DNA of 64,000 bases from Euryodendron excelsum (GCA_033060915.1 CM065393.1:9200001-9264000), one strand, 5' to 3'; positions 32,469 through 45,926 are shown, counted from the first letter of the stretch. The notes: generated by a model not told the origin, from the sequence alone. Numbers and translations: made by a program.

Positions 32469-33672
32469 TGTGATTGTACTCTAAAAGAGTACAATTGGAG
32501 TCCCTAATTACCAACTAATGTTAGTTATTATTTGTGTATTATTTATCATTTTATATTAATTTAGTATTTTTCAAATTTTACACACCTTCAGTAGATTTGA
32601 AGATAAAACCAAACAAAATGAAGTAAGGTGATGTATATTATCTATATGAGTGGATGTTTATATTATATTATATATATTAGAATATATCTTTTAGTTTTTA
32701 TATATTATAAAATATCTTTTGCTTTATATATATTATATTATTATAATATATATGTATTGTGTATTGTGTGTGTGTGTTGGTGTGTGCAGGTGAAGAAGAC
32801 AAAGGTGAGGTGGCCAACTTGGTTAGTAGTTGTTCAGCCAGTTAAATTTTCAGTCTTTTCCTTACCGTTATTCTGTTGTAATAAACCTTTTTAGCTATGA
32901 AGTTAGTTTTCAAGCCATGTCTTTTCAATACTGAGTAGTTAGTTTAATTCTTGGAGTCAATTGTGAAAATTATCTAAGAATCTTAGAATATCAATGGAAA
33001 TAATTGAGTTTTCATTATTTATATTTAAAAATTTTCAATTCTTGGTAATTAAATTCAAAATCTTTGAGAAAATTCAATTTATTGACTAAATTTGATAATT
33101 TCTATGCACAAATCTTAGTTTGGTATAATTATTGCACAAATTGATGGTATGAATCTATGGCTTTACTTTTATTATTCTAGATTTAATTATTATAGAATTT
33201 CTATTCTAAAAGCTAAATCTTCCGAATCAAATGCTCAAGATGAAGCCAATGATTTGAGTTATAAAACCTCCATTGAAATTTTGGGTAAATCAAGTGATCC
33301 GATCAATTGGATCCAAGACTATTTTATTAAATTTTATTTAAAGTCTAGTTTCACAACCATCAAATCTCTCAAAAACATATATTTTATTTTAGTTACCATT
33401 TTCTGCAGTACTTGTCCTATTTTCATCGGTACTTTTCAAGGTGAAATTCAAACCGGTCAGCTTAGATTCCAACTAAAGTCATTACAACATTATGGTGTTT
33501 AGCGTGACTTAGTAGGTATCTAATCTTTTATCGTGGGTGAATTTTAGCACCTAATTTTGTATATTCTGTTATCTGTTCCCTGTGGATCGACTTCAGTATT
33601 ACCGAATCTTATTTACTTCTTCGCTGCACCTGTACTTGGTGTTAATAGATTGTCATATTATATGCATAGTCA
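32469..33672 (+). repeat. 3' LTR of the Athila-like element
   Basis: Starts TGTGATTGTACTC and ends ATAGTCA. It matches the 5' LTR from TTAGTAGTTGTTCAG to the end. A perfect 10-bp inverted repeat with a 3-base loop (32473-32482, 32486-32495) lies at its start. It lacks about 250 bp, including the TATA box, between about 32811 and 32820. The target duplication cannot be checked since the left end of the element is missing. Confidence 0.8.
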
Positions 33673-35209
33673 GCATGTCTTCGGTATTGTGTGAGTTTGT
33701 GTTCGAAACACGGGAGTTGTATGAGGAGCCGATTCAAGTGACAAAATGTGTTCGTGGAATGTGAACGGGTTATTAGGACGGTAATGAAACAAGCGTAGTT
33801 AAGTTTATGTGGATGTGACGCGTGATTAAGATGAAATTAGTATTTTAAATAGTCATTATGCGTCGAGATATGAACTAGATGTGAATGGGCAACTTGAGAA
33901 AAGAGACTAAGGTCTTCAAGTAGTTGAAAACAAAGTTAAAGATTTTGAGAGGATTCCGTTAGTGAGTTATCGATTATGTACCATTGGGATGGACTGAATT
34001 AGGATTGGGTTGAAATAATGAGACAATAAACAACAAACAATAGGACAGATAGATCTTCCCAATCAAAGGGATTTTGAGGTAATGGGTTAGATTAAAGAAA
34101 GTAACATTATCAGGGAGATATTCAGTGGTAAGAGTACATATTCAGACACGCAATGTTTCGGACCACTTAGGTGGGATGGTACAGGTATAACGCATGCATG
34201 ATCATTTTAAATGTCATTCATGCATATTATTATCATATGTTAGAGTCATGTTCCAACCAATTGGAGTAGGGTGTCATGTATGCATCTTCATAATACTTGT
34301 TATCATTATATTACCTATCATTGCATCATTGTATTCATTTTCCAGTAACAAGTGGCAACTACAAATTGAATTAGAGTCGTATTTCAGAGACAGACAAAAC
34401 AGGTGGTGCTTTAGTTGAATGGGTTACTTGGAATAATATTACTATGTCATATTAGGGGGCTTGAATAAGTGAGGGAATTCAATGTTTGAGTGGGGATGAG
34501 TGTTATGAGTTCTTGGACACACGAAATTAGGAAGGTTTGCAGCTCGGTGTGTTATTTCATTTTAGTTGAGATGGTCTTGGGTTAACTAGAGATATATTGG
34601 GCGAATCTTCTGGCATATTTGAGACGTCGTGTATGTGTTGGGCTGAGTTGAAATGTTAGTAATGTCGTGCCTTAACCTTATGGGTTCTGTTGACATTCAG
34701 GTGAGTGAACAGAATGTGAATTGTTATGAAAGCGTTCAAGTTCTGGCTATGGTGCATGGAGGTGGTCTTGGTTGTTCAAGGGATCCTGGTTTGTTATTCT
34801 GCTTTGAGGCTATTACCTATGCAATGGTTTATTCTAAGGCGTATATATGGTTCTATTTTGCATTGGAGAATCGTCATGTTTGTCTTAGTATTCTCATAGT
34901 GGTAGTGCAATGAATGTGTACAAACTTGCACTATGTTTCCCGATTATAAAAGGCTAAGGAAATGGTCCCCAAGGGAAGTTTGGTGCTCTTGGTTCTTGTT
35001 TCATTATCCCCTTTTTCCCTTTCCAGTAGTTAAGTTTCAACGTGTAAATGGTGCTACAGGTGGGTGTGGTGATCATTGATGGGTCATGGGACTTGAACTA
35101 GTGAGTCATGTAAAGAGCTTGAAATGGTTCTTAGATTTCTGGCTAATGGCTCTTGGGTCTATTTTGAGTTCTTGTTGAGGTACTTGTCTTTTATGTGGCT
35201 ATGTTGCGA
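33673..35209 (+). other. Unassigned sequence before the chromovirus remnant
   Basis: No recognisable protein in six frames; open frames here are under 90 codons. It may be more of the chromovirus pol, too decayed to read, because recognisable pol begins straight after it on the same strand. Confidence 0.4.
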
Positions 35210-35945
35210 GGTGTCTAGTACAATTTGGTGGGCAATTAGTGCGGACGATTCGGATCTTGGAAGACATGCTACGAGCATGTGTACTTAACTTTCAGGGTGA
35301 CTAAAAGGATCACTTACCTTTACTAGATTTTGCTTACAACAATAACTATCAGTCGAACATTAGGATGACACCTTTTAAGGCTTTGTATGGTTGACCGTGT
35401 AGGTTATCAGTTTGTTGGACTAAGTCGAGTGATGCAGTTGGCATTGGACCAGATTTAATTCAAGAAATAATCGAGAAGGACAAAATGATTTGACAGCTAA
35501 CACTTACAGTTCAAAATCGTCAGAAGAGTTATGCATATTAGCAAAGATAGCCTTTAGGGTTCAAGACAGATGACCACATGTTTCTAAAGGTTTCTCCACA
35601 GAAAGGTTTAAGGAGATTTGGTCAAAGTGGGAAGTTATCGCGGTGTTACTTTAGGCCTTTTCAAATTCTTACGAGAGTTGGGATTATTGCATATTAGTTG
35701 GCATTGCAACTATAGTTTTCAAAAATGCATGATGTTTTTTTTTCATGTGTCGATGTTAAGAAAATACGAGAGGATCCTTCACACGTGTTAGATTGGTCAG
35801 ACTTGGAACTAGAGGAAGACGTATCATTTAAGGAACATCCGGTACAGATTTTTGACTCTAAGGAACCGATTCTTTGGGATAAGACAATTCCTTGGGTGAA
35901 GGTGATGTGACAACATCACAGGACTAACAAGGCTACGTGGGAATG
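35210..35945 (+). pseudogene. Chromovirus (Tekay/Del-type) pol 3' end: integrase C-terminus
   Basis: Reads ILEDMLRACVLNFQGD, LPLLDFAYNNNYQSNIRMTP, FKALYG, NRQKSYA, DHMFLKVSPQKGLRRFG and DPSHVLDWSDLELEEDVSF, the standard end of Del/Tekay integrase and the following chromodomain-like tail (QHHRTNKATWE). Stops at about 35309, 35393 and 35491 and others break it. The catalytic core and everything upstream are absent or unreadable. It is followed by the 3' LTR of the same element. Confidence 0.82.
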
Positions 35946-36038
35946 ATAGTTCAAGTTGTATGCTGAATGTTTGAGTTATTTGCTGGTTAGGTGTGTTGCG
36001 AGTTTCGAGGATGAAACTATTTTTTTAGTTAGGCATAA

Positions 36039-38024
36039 TGTAAAGACTTGGTCAATAAGTCTTTGGAGGTCATTTTATAATTACTAAAAATTGGTTTAAA
36101 AGATCAAATATCTTCTTTCTCTCTCTTCCATTCTCACTCTCTTGATAGAGCTCTAGCTGAGCTTTCTGTATCTCTCTCATTTCTTCACCTTCTTCTTCCT
36201 TTTATATCCCATTTTCTTTCACTTAGGGCAAGGTTTTAGTACCACTCGTTAAGGGTTTTGTGTTCCATTTTACAAGGGTTTCACAGTGGTGGTTTTAGTT
36301 AGTGATTTCGATAAAATCAAATTCTTGCCTTATGTTCAATCTTCAAGAGGCAGGGGGTTACACATGGGTTTTACTAGTAGATTAATATTTTTGAGTTATT
36401 CATGTGGTTGGGATAAAAATCATGCCTTTAGGATTTTTATGTAAATTTTTTGGTTTTACATAAACTTAAAAATTGATTATTATTTAATTTCTTAACTTTC
36501 TTGATTGATTCATGCTATGTTTAGCACTATGTGTTAATTAATTTATGCTTTGTGGATGATTGAATATTTTGAATGAAAACCTAGGGTTTTACCATATTTA
36601 ATTACTTGATAAAAATTGGAGGTTTTGTCATAAAATAATTGAATCATGTAATTAGCTAATCATGTAATTGGCTTGGTATTTGTGTGATTCACGTGTATGT
36701 GAGTTATGTTCAAGGTGTTGGTTGGTTTAAATGAATTAATTGAATAATTTCGATTCTTGAGCATAAAATTGATGATTAAACATGTTTAAACATTTTGAAT
36801 AATTATAAGAGACTATGCTATGGATTTGATGACTTAGATAATATTGATTTTGGCTTTGTGTTATATTTATATTGGTTGAAACTTGGGTTAAAATCCATCA
36901 GTTGTTGGGCATGGGCTTGAAGCCTTTGCCTTAGAATTTGTATTAGAATAAAGGTATAGTGCCTCATTTGGCAGGATTCACGCATCCTTTAGGTGCGGCC
37001 CATGGCCCATAATGTGCAGAATTATTAGGAAACACGCGTCTCTTGGGTAATATTTTATAAAGAGCGGAAGAGATTTTAGGTGGAATTGTATCCCCTTCTC
37101 AGTACAGCCGATTGCATGCATGCACTTGTATTGGGTTGGACTTCGATGAGTCCTAATAGTTTTATTTATTTATTTATGCATTTATCATTTCAGTTTTGAT
37201 CGTATAGAGTCAACTTGATCTTGTTGTTGTTGGTGACTGGATTGTTGTCGTAAATATTTGATTTTCAATTAGTTGGTTCATGTGTGTGCTCGGAATATAT
37301 TATTTGGCATTGGGTTAGGAGTTAGGATTAAAAAAAAAAAAACTGCATTTCTTTACCCTTTTTGCATCCTTATCTATACACTTGCACATATCATCTCATC
37401 TTTATTAACTCGATAGCATAAACTCCTACTTAAGCCGTGGAAATACTCACCCTACAACAGTTGCAGGTGGGCCTTCGGGCAAGTAGACTTGAAGACAGGA
37501 ATTAGAACATTGAAGGTTTATTTCATATTTTAACCCCATCTTATTGTATCAGTTGGTTTTAGTCATTTTACTTTTAAGTTAAATTATATCTCTATCTTTA
37601 TTTTGGATTTCAATAATATGACTATATTATTATTATTATTTTGTTTCATTGGAAGATTTACTTATGTTTGTAGTATGCCATGACTTAGTTCTTCTTGTGG
37701 TTTAGTTTGGAGGAGGGGTTATTGATGTAGAAGTATTGGATTGGAGATTAAGATATGTTGTTAGAGTTTAGATTTGAGACTTGATATATTTTCTTTAAAA
37801 TAAGTTTTTAAACAGGTTTTCATTAAACTGGATTTGTTTGAAATATGAATGGACCCATATAGTTTTGTTTTAGAAATTTTCAAAATAGAAACCATCTTTA
37901 AAATGAATTTCAAAATCTATTTTGACTAAAATCTGACATGGATCCTAATTCTAACTTGAACTTTTCTCCACACTTTACCTTTTATTCCTTAAAACTCATC
38001 GTACAAAAAAAATGGGGTGTGACA
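36039..38024 (+). repeat. 3' LTR of the chromovirus
   Basis: Starts TGTAAAGACTTGG right after the GAGTTTCGAGGATGAAACT motif that marks the end of Del/Tekay coding regions, and ends GGGGTGTGACA. Length 1986 bp. No internal gene. It is followed immediately by antisense Copia sequence, so the chromovirus probably inserted there. No second LTR is in the window. Confidence 0.75.
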
Positions 38025-38890
38025 TATGGTCTTGGATCGATGCCAAATCATGAGTTCTTTAAAAGAACTAGATTCTTATGCAGGTTTACAAGAAAATTCA
38101 TTATCTAAGAATGACGCATTCCTAAACTCGATAATGGTGTTAACATGTACATCAGAAATTTCAGACTTATGAATAAGGAACCAATATGCACTACTTTATT
38201 TAGCATAGCCTATGAATATACAATCAAAAATTTTAGGTCCTATTTTAATCCTTTTAGGAATAGGAATTGCCACATTAGCTGAACACCCCCACACTTTGAA
38301 GAATTTATAAGAAGGTTCTCGACTTTTCCATAGTTTATAAGGTGTTTTACCAAGTTTTTTGGTGAGCTATCCTGTTGAGAACATGATTTTCAGAAAGCAA
38401 TGCTTCCACAACTTCTGGAGTAATCCAGAACTTTTCAACATAGCATTCATCATCTCCGTACAAGTTCGATTCTTTTAGCAATATCATTTTGATGTTGTGA
38501 ATAAGATGCAATAGTTTGGTGAATAATACCATGTTCAGAATATAGCTGAGTAAATGGTGCTTAATATTCACCACCTCTATCACTTCTCAACACCTTAATC
38601 TTCTTTCTAAGTTGGTTCTCAACCTCATTTTTGTTATGTATATATATTTCTAACACTTTATCTTTACCCCTTAGCAAATACTTATAACACTATCGAGTTC
38701 TTTCAATTGCGATTCTACACATATTTTACATTTATGATTGACATCAATCTCAAATTTAGAGAATAACCTCAAGTTAATCAATCTACGCAAAGTATCATAC
38801 TTAACTTGTCCTAATTTATCATGCGATAAATTTAAAACCTCAAGAATATAAGCAGAAGATTTATTAATAGTAGAAACAACGTTATTTTAT
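38025..38890 (-). pseudogene. Copia pol fragment (pre-integrase and integrase)
   Basis: On the minus strand, KCKICVES (about 38730) belongs to the zinc-binding pre-integrase part. After a deletion come a damaged NRTLKE-like region, LWKSREPSYKFFKVWGC, ANVAIPIPKRIKIGP and CIFIGYAK, the integrase C-terminal part of Copia elements, down to about 38040. Frameshifts and internal deletions are evident; the catalytic core is largely gone. Confidence 0.75.
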
Positions 38891-40060
38891 AATAAATAAA
38901 TACAACTAAAGAAATTCAATAGATTAAAACATGGTATAATCTACTAGGAAAATACTACATAAACAATTATGCAATCATACAAGTTTTTTAAACTGATCAT
39001 TAAACCCTATAAGAAATTTTTAAAAATCACAGCAACTGCACCATCATATCTCATAACTCCAACAAAACTTAACACGCCATGTGCGTAGAAAATTCAATGC
39101 ACATTTTCAACAAAATTGTTTAAATTTTGCACAAAAATAGAACCTAGAATGGTTGGACACTCTTCCACATGTCATTAGGAGAGAGCAAGATTTGTGCCAA
39201 AAAAAATTTTAAAATTACAATTCAAACCCAAAATTTTTTAGAATTACACTATGCATCCCATAAATTTTAGAAACACCATTGTGCTCCCCAAGTTTTTATG
39301 AAATTACACTTTATGCCAAAAACATTTGGAAATTACATAATGTCTCTAAAAGTTTTTAAAATCACAAATTTAGACCCAAATCTTTTTATAATAATAGAAA
39401 AAGTCCCTAACTTTGAAAAATGAGCCATTAGCAACTGTTCATCATTTTGGGTTCCGACTGAGAACAGAGACTCCCATTTTAAGAAAAATTTTAATCTCTC
39501 ATAACTTTTTATCTACAAATCAAAATCATGCAAATGATATACCGTCGGAAATGTAATAAAAAAATTGATTACATTAAAGAAGTTTCATGCAATAAAACTC
39601 AATGTATAGAGAGAATAAAATCGACAAAGTTTCAAATTTCTTAACTAAGGATGCAATTTTCTCTCAAACCATCAAACATTTATCTATGAAACTTTCAACA
39701 TATAATCATATATATATGGGCAGCAACATACTAAATTCTCATAGTATATAGTGTTCGTTTGACCGAGATGTCATTAACACCCATATTATGCGTTTTGTAC
39801 AAAACAGTATATATCAATCCATATCTAATAAAATTTCTAGAATTTAAAACAATTAAATTCACTAAGAAAATCAAAGGATGTCTAAAGCATCACACACACA
39901 TATGTGAACCGCATACCAGAACAATAAATTCTATAAAACTTCTTTGCCAAACGTTTAAAATCGTTCTCTCATAATATTTCCAAACACACATGTCACATAA
40001 CCCCCATATGAGCGACTAAGCAACAAATGTTGCACTGTTCAAGACTTAAACAGTCACTAG
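38891..40060. other. Unassigned AT-rich sequence
   Basis: No gene or LTR recognised. It probably continues across the solo LTR into 45662-45926, which has similar composition and the same ATAACTCCCATTT-like words. It may be more of the Copia element or its intergenic flank. Confidence 0.4.
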
Positions 40061-42128
40061 TGTAAGCACCCCATTTTTTGCCCGCTCATTAATTTTTTAT
40101 TTAAATCAGTCCTCTAGTAAAAGGTCATAATACTATCAAGCCCCAACCTGCTTTCTACAGATCAAATCAAACCGTTAAAGTTTAAACAATAGCTTCCAGG
40201 CCCCGAAGGCCCAACTGATGCCAAAATGACCAAAATGCCTATAGCCATTTCAGGCAGCTTCCCAAGATCGGGTAGTCTCCAAAACCAATTGCCGATGCCT
40301 TCAAAGTGAAGGAAACACTCACAAACTTTAAACAGTTCACTTTCGGCGCCTACTAGCCCGCCGATGTAGAATGTCCATCAGGCAGCCTCTCGAGATTGGG
40401 CGATCTCCAGAACCAATCGCCAAAACTGCCAAAGTGGCAGAAGCACTCACAAACTATCAAATCGCTGGAGTGGCGAAAGCACTCACAAACAGGTTAATGT
40501 AGGCATGCTACAAGTAACCCTATGTCAAAAGACCAACTATGCCCCTTGGTCGTGGCACGTTTTCCTAAGGATGAGATGCCTTTGGAAACCAACTCATCGC
40601 AACCGTTGGAGTGACCGAAACACTCATAAACCCAAGTTAACACCGGCGTATGCTAGCCCGACATGGTAAAAAATGACTATTCTGCCTTTAGACAAGCCGA
40701 TACGCCTTTCGAGAAAGTACCAATCCCTTGAGATGGTAAGACCACTCTCAATACTGTCTCTAGATAGTTCGGCATATTCTCAATGTCATTCAAACCAATT
40801 GCGGTCACATTCTGGTACTCTGGTAAAATGATTATTTTACTCTTGGGCACCCCAGCACATCTTTCAAGAAAGTACTAATTCCTCAAGATGGTAAGGCCAC
40901 TTTCAAACTGACTCTAGATAGTTTAACATGATCAATATGCCATTCAAACCAATCCCGATCACATTTCTGGTCAACTTTGATTAAAATAACCGTTTTTTCC
41001 CTAGGCACCCCGGCACATCTTTCGAGAAAGTACCAATTCCTTAAGATGATAAGGCCACCTTCAAAACTGTCTCTAGAAATTCCAACATGATCAATATGCC
41101 ACCCGAACTAATCCTTGTCACATTCCGATCAACTTTGGTTAAAAGGATCATTTTGCCACTAGGCACCCACGGTACATTCCTCGAAAAGTATAAGTTTCCC
41201 AAGGCAATAAGACCACCTCGTACTACCTCTAGGTAGTCAAATACACCCTCGCGTCTGAATAAAGTCCATTCCAGTCACATTGTAAGAAGTTTTGGTCGGT
41301 TCGAATGCCTTTTTAGACCATATCGACCTCGAGAATTAAACCAGCATCCACGAGGACCTTCTGAAGAAAGTCCCTTATGATTTCTGAGCGAGTCCCTTGA
41401 CTCAAAATGCACTTTAATCAATAAAAAATTCCCAGAGCATGTCACATACACTCCCCCAAAACCTTCTTTTCTTTTACTTTTCGAACTAAAATGCACAATC
41501 AAACAATTAGCAAAAAGTGCATGTTAGGGAATTCCAAGAAGCCTGAGGGACATGCTTTCTATTGGTATGGTCTGTTCTTTGAGAGAATCACCCGAAGGTC
41601 GTGATCAAATGGCCCAAAGAAGGGTACTTTTTGACACTTAAAAAAATAAAAGTACACATGCCATTTCACGTATCAAATCCCAATTCCTTGGTTAAAATGT
41701 ACCGTCAAATGACTTATAAAATGCATAAATCAGGCAATTCCCCAAAACCTCTTCGGCAGACTTTTCATAAGTACTGTTTGATCGGGATGATCGCTTTCCA
41801 AAGGACATGATCCTATGGTGCAAAAATGGCCATTTTAGGAAACTGACAAAGTGTCTCCCAAACACTTCCAAAAGCTTATTTTTAAACTCACTTCCCAAGG
41901 CGATATCTCTATCATTCGCAATCATCCAAGACTCCCCAAAGCACCAAGTTTAAGAGAAACTATAAGCGAACATTGTCGTCGTGCCCGATTTTTTCAAATC
42001 CTTATCGGATGGCACGTACATCAAGAAAAAGTAAACAGAAAAGTTTTCGGCATGGGAAGGTAAAAAAAACATGTCTTGTAGCCTAAGTTTGAAAAGTATA
42101 AGTGGTGCCCTCTTATTGGTTCAGTCCT

Positions 42129-42213
42129 AGCATATGTATTATATGCGCCTAAATAAATTTTGGTCAAGCGCATATGATACATGTGCTAGCCCCAATTTTT
42201 TGGCCTATAAATA
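42129..42213 (+). promoter_or_regulatory. Inverted repeat and TATA box of LTR C
   Basis: Arms of 21 bases (42129-42149 and 42167-42187) around ATATGCGC/GCGCATAT pair with two or three mismatches. TATAAATA follows at 42206-42213. This replaces the GGCGCC block found in the other LTRs. Confidence 0.65.
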
Positions 42214-44939
42214 GCAAGTCACCCCCAAGTGTATTTCATAGTCTCCAAAACCCAAGATTCTATGAAGATCAAGCCTCTGATTAAAGCTCTAAGGTCCAAG
42301 CTACGGTGGATTGAAGATCAAGGTATACTCCATTTTAACATTATGCAATCCCCTACTCTCTCCTCTCTCTTAGCTCACTTGAGCTATTCTCTTTCTTAAA
42401 CCCCATCTTCTACCCCCATTCTTGTGTGCTTGAAATAAGAGAGCTTCAATGCCATGCCTAGACAAAAGCCTATGAGAACCATAGTACCCAGGGAACTCAC
42501 ATAAGCTTAGTTGTAGGTGGTATGGCTTTAAACCTCCTTGTAATTTGGTGAAGCCTAGCCGTATATGTTCATGCCCTTTGCATTATACTTGTGGTGATAT
42601 TCATGTCTTACATGTTATGGCTTTGTTTTTGTGTTTAAGACCTCTTTTCAAACTACCATTATTACTATCGTCAAAAGCTCTTCAAGGTTCATATCAAAAT
42701 ATTTTTCAAAATATCCCTCTAAAACTCTCCAAGTTAGGGTTTCCTAAGTTTTAAGCCAACAACCCTAGGTTTATATGCCTTAGGATGTCTTCAAAACCAC
42801 CTAACCCTTTAACTTGCATCATTTCACTCTCTTGTATTTTGTGTAAAATTGCTTCCAAAAACACCCTCTCTAAAGAGATTTTCAAAGTTTTGCTCTCTTA
42901 AGTTTGTGATTGAAATGGTTTGAAAGCAGTCCTCTCTTGAGTGGTTGCCACAAATCAACTATATGAATCACACTTTAATTTCAATAGTTTTCAAGTGGTT
43001 TTCAAAACAACCTTCTCTAAAGTGATTTTCAAATTCTCACTCTCTTGAATTTTCAAAAAAATGGCTTTCAAAATAACCCTCACTAAAGAGGTTTTCAAGT
43101 TTTTGCTCTCTTAAATTTGTGACTGAAATGGCTCCAAGACAACCCTCTCTTCAGTAGTTTTCAAAAATCAACCATGTGAATCACACTCTCATTTAAGTGG
43201 TTTTTAAATGTTCAAGTGAATTTCAAAACAACACTCTCTAAAGAAGTTTTTAACTTTTTGCTCTCTTAAGTTTGTGATTGTAATGGTTCCAAAACAACCC
43301 TCTCTTGAGTGGTTGTTACAAATCAACCATAGGGATCATATGCTTACTTTAGTGATTTTTAATTTGTTGAAGTGGTTTTCTAAATTTTACTCTCTTGAGT
43401 TTACATTAAATATTTCTTCAAAACTCACAACTCTCTTGTGGTTTTCTAAAAGAGTTTCACATGAAATTATAATTTTCTCACATGAAATGACACTTTTTTA
43501 AGTGTTTTTTTAAAGTTTTTCAAATAAAATCATAAGTTTGTTGCATGAAATCATAGTTTTCTAAAACACTCTTCCAAGTTTTTCACATGAAATGACACTT
43601 TCAAGTTTAACAAAAAACCACTAGGCTCAAAACTCTAATTCAAAACCACATATCCAAACCACCTTTCAAAAACTAACTTGTTCCATTAACATAGAGTTTA
43701 AAACATAGAAAGTGTATACCACAATAGAGTACAAAATTGTTACCTCTATCATTGGAAACTTATACTATAAAGTAACTGATTCCCTTTCTTTACAAAAATA
43801 GATCCTCCTTTCCTAAGCACTCTTAGGGAGTACCACTAGGTTCAAAACTCTAGTTCAAAATCACATTTCAAAGCCATTAGGTTCAAAACCCTATTTCCAA
43901 AGCTACTTTCCAAAACTCTCGGTTCACCTAACCTTAGTTAGTTAACCTTAAGTCAACCTAACACAAGTTAAGTTAACCCTAGATCTACATAATCCAAGTT
44001 AGTTAAACCTCGGTCAACCTAACCCAAGTTAATTAACCCTACCTAGGTTAGTTAACCTTAAGTCTCCAAGTTTAAATCCTTTTCAAATCATCCTTCAATT
44101 CAAAAACTATTTTTAAAACTTATTTTCAAAACATTCTGCTCTCTTGAAAACTCCATGATCATCTTGACAAAACCTTCCTTAAAACCACTACTATTTCTCA
44201 AAATTGTTTTCAAAAGTCCTTTTGAACTTGTTTTAACCAAAAATGGCTGAACACTTAGCATTTACAAAACTATTTTCTAATATGTTTTCTAGAAACTCAC
44301 AACCCTAAGGATGGTCCTAACCCTCTCATGGTTAGGGTCTCCAAAAGAAAGTGGTACATTAAATAAAACCTTCATGGTTTATATTAGGGTCCCAAATCCT
44401 AAATATTTTCAAAACCTCTTTCAAAAAAGACTTGCGAAAATCATATTCTTAAAATAATCTTAGTCCTTCTATGATTAAGGTTTTCAAAGAAAAAGTGAGA
44501 TATCAAGTAAGGTTCTATAACCTTAAAACTTTTATAAAAAAAAAACATAAAAGGAAGTTTCTAGATCTTTCTAAAGTGATTTCTAAAAATCATAACTTTA
44601 AAGGAGTTTAGATGTTCAATAGCTAATCTCCTAATGGTGATGAAACACTCAACATGCCTTTCACGAGGTATATAAAAATGGTTTCTAAAACTTTTCCAAG
44701 TCAAGTTCATAAGAACCTTTACCCTATTATTCCATTCCAAGTTCAATCAAGATTTTTAAAACATCTCAAAACTCATTCAAGTTGATTTCAAAATACACTT
44801 CAAAACCTTTTGAGTTCTACTTCAAAAGCATTTCAAAACATTCTCAAGTTCGCTTTCAAGTCAAAACTCTCTTAAGTTCAAGTTTTAAAAATTTTCAAGT
44901 CTCTCTTGATTCTATTTTCCAATTGTGATCTTGCACAAA

Positions 44940-44996
44940 CTACGATTGACTTATTTGAGCCAAATAAGATATGTAGACAACCTAAATAGGTGCGAT
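44940..44996 (+). promoter_or_regulatory. Conserved LTR double hairpin, LTR C
   Basis: Outer CTAC/GTAG (44940-44943, 44973-44976), inner CTTATTT/AAATAAG (44950-44956, 44962-44968), second stem ACCT/AGGT (44980-44983, 44988-44991). The stems have different bases from LTR A/E yet still pair. Confidence 0.6.
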
Positions 44997-45661
44997 CATA
45001 GCTTTATTTCAAGTCAAATGTTCATTCAAATCTCTCTTTCTATTCAAAACTACTATTCAAAGTATAATTTTAAAAACTTTCTATTCTTTCAAAAGTCTTT
45101 CTAAAAACGTGCATCATGCATTATTCATCCCAAAAATGATGACTAAACCCTATTTTCAATACCTCAAAAAGTGGATATAGTGAATAGTAAGTAACTGGAG
45201 ATTTAGTGAGTGAATTAAGATTGAATAAACATGTTGGTATCAAAAGGGTTGGGTAGAGTGATTATCTTAGGATATTTTTCCTACATGTAACCAAACCTCC
45301 GAACTATAGATTTCTAGTTTAAAGACCAATCCCAAGTTACCTTTCAAAAGGACTTTAAAATATTTTCAAAAGGTTGCTAAAAATCTCACTTTTCAAAAAC
45401 ATTCCCAAGAAGGCATTTTTTAAATATTTTTGAAAAACCTAAGTTTAGTCTTTAGACTACACTTAGCTTTAGGTGACCTAGCACATCTTTAATTATGTTA
45501 GTTGGAGACTCCAAAATTTTTCCAAAAAAGCTCTTATTCAAATCAAGTTTTCAAGTTCAAACTTCTATTGCACTTGTCCTTTTAAAATGAGTTCTAACAG
45601 AGAGAGTATCAATTCAACCCGGGTCAAGACTTAGACCCGAGGCGAAAATTAGGGCACAACA

Positions 45662-45926
45662 GCTAGGCTAAATAGAATTGAACAAACATATTCATCCTCT
45701 CATAAATTCGGAATCCCATTTCTCGTGAAAACGTTAAAGGCCAAATTTTAAAAACAAATAACTCCCATTTCATAGATACGAACAATACAAATCATGTATA
45801 TCTCCTTAAGAATTTCATACACTGAAATTAAAAAAATACAGAGACAACATAATGACCATTATAGAAACACGATCAATACACGGTATAGAAAAAGATTAGA
45901 GTTATCTTAAGATTGTTATCCAAACT
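45662..45926. other. Short unassigned spacer between LTR C and element D
   Basis: AT-rich, no gene; it appears to be the continuation of 38891-40060 beyond the solo LTR. Confidence 0.4.

Larger units (their letters stand above)
22199..33672 (+). mobile_element. Decayed Athila-like Ty3/gypsy retrotransposon
   Basis: Related LTRs (22199-23454, 32469-33672) flank a tRNA-Asp-type PBS, a long leader, gag, protease, RT-RNase H and integrase remnants in the order of Ty3/gypsy elements, a short extra frame, and a TTGGGGGG polypurine tract. The ITLRSGK gag-protease motif and the PBS type fit the Athila/Tat group. Multiple stops and frameshifts plus lost catalytic residues show it is dead. Its 5' LTR lacks the first 0.2 kb because the inverted Ogre-like LTR abuts it. 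Confidence 0.87.
40061..45661 (+). mobile_element. Solo LTR C, divergent Ogre-like family member
   Basis: Starts TGTAAGCACCCC, ends AGGGCACAACA, 5601 bp, and is not followed by a PBS. Flanks ACTAG (40056-40060) and GCTAG (45662-45666) are a 4-of-5 target duplication. It shares the order of parts with the other LTRs: four modules of 155-159 bp (cores near 40711, 40866, 41024, 41183), an inverted repeat before the TATA box, a TTTTCAA-rich tract, and the double hairpin near 44940. Most of the actual sequence has diverged. Recombination between two LTRs is the usual origin of such solo copies. Confidence 0.82.
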
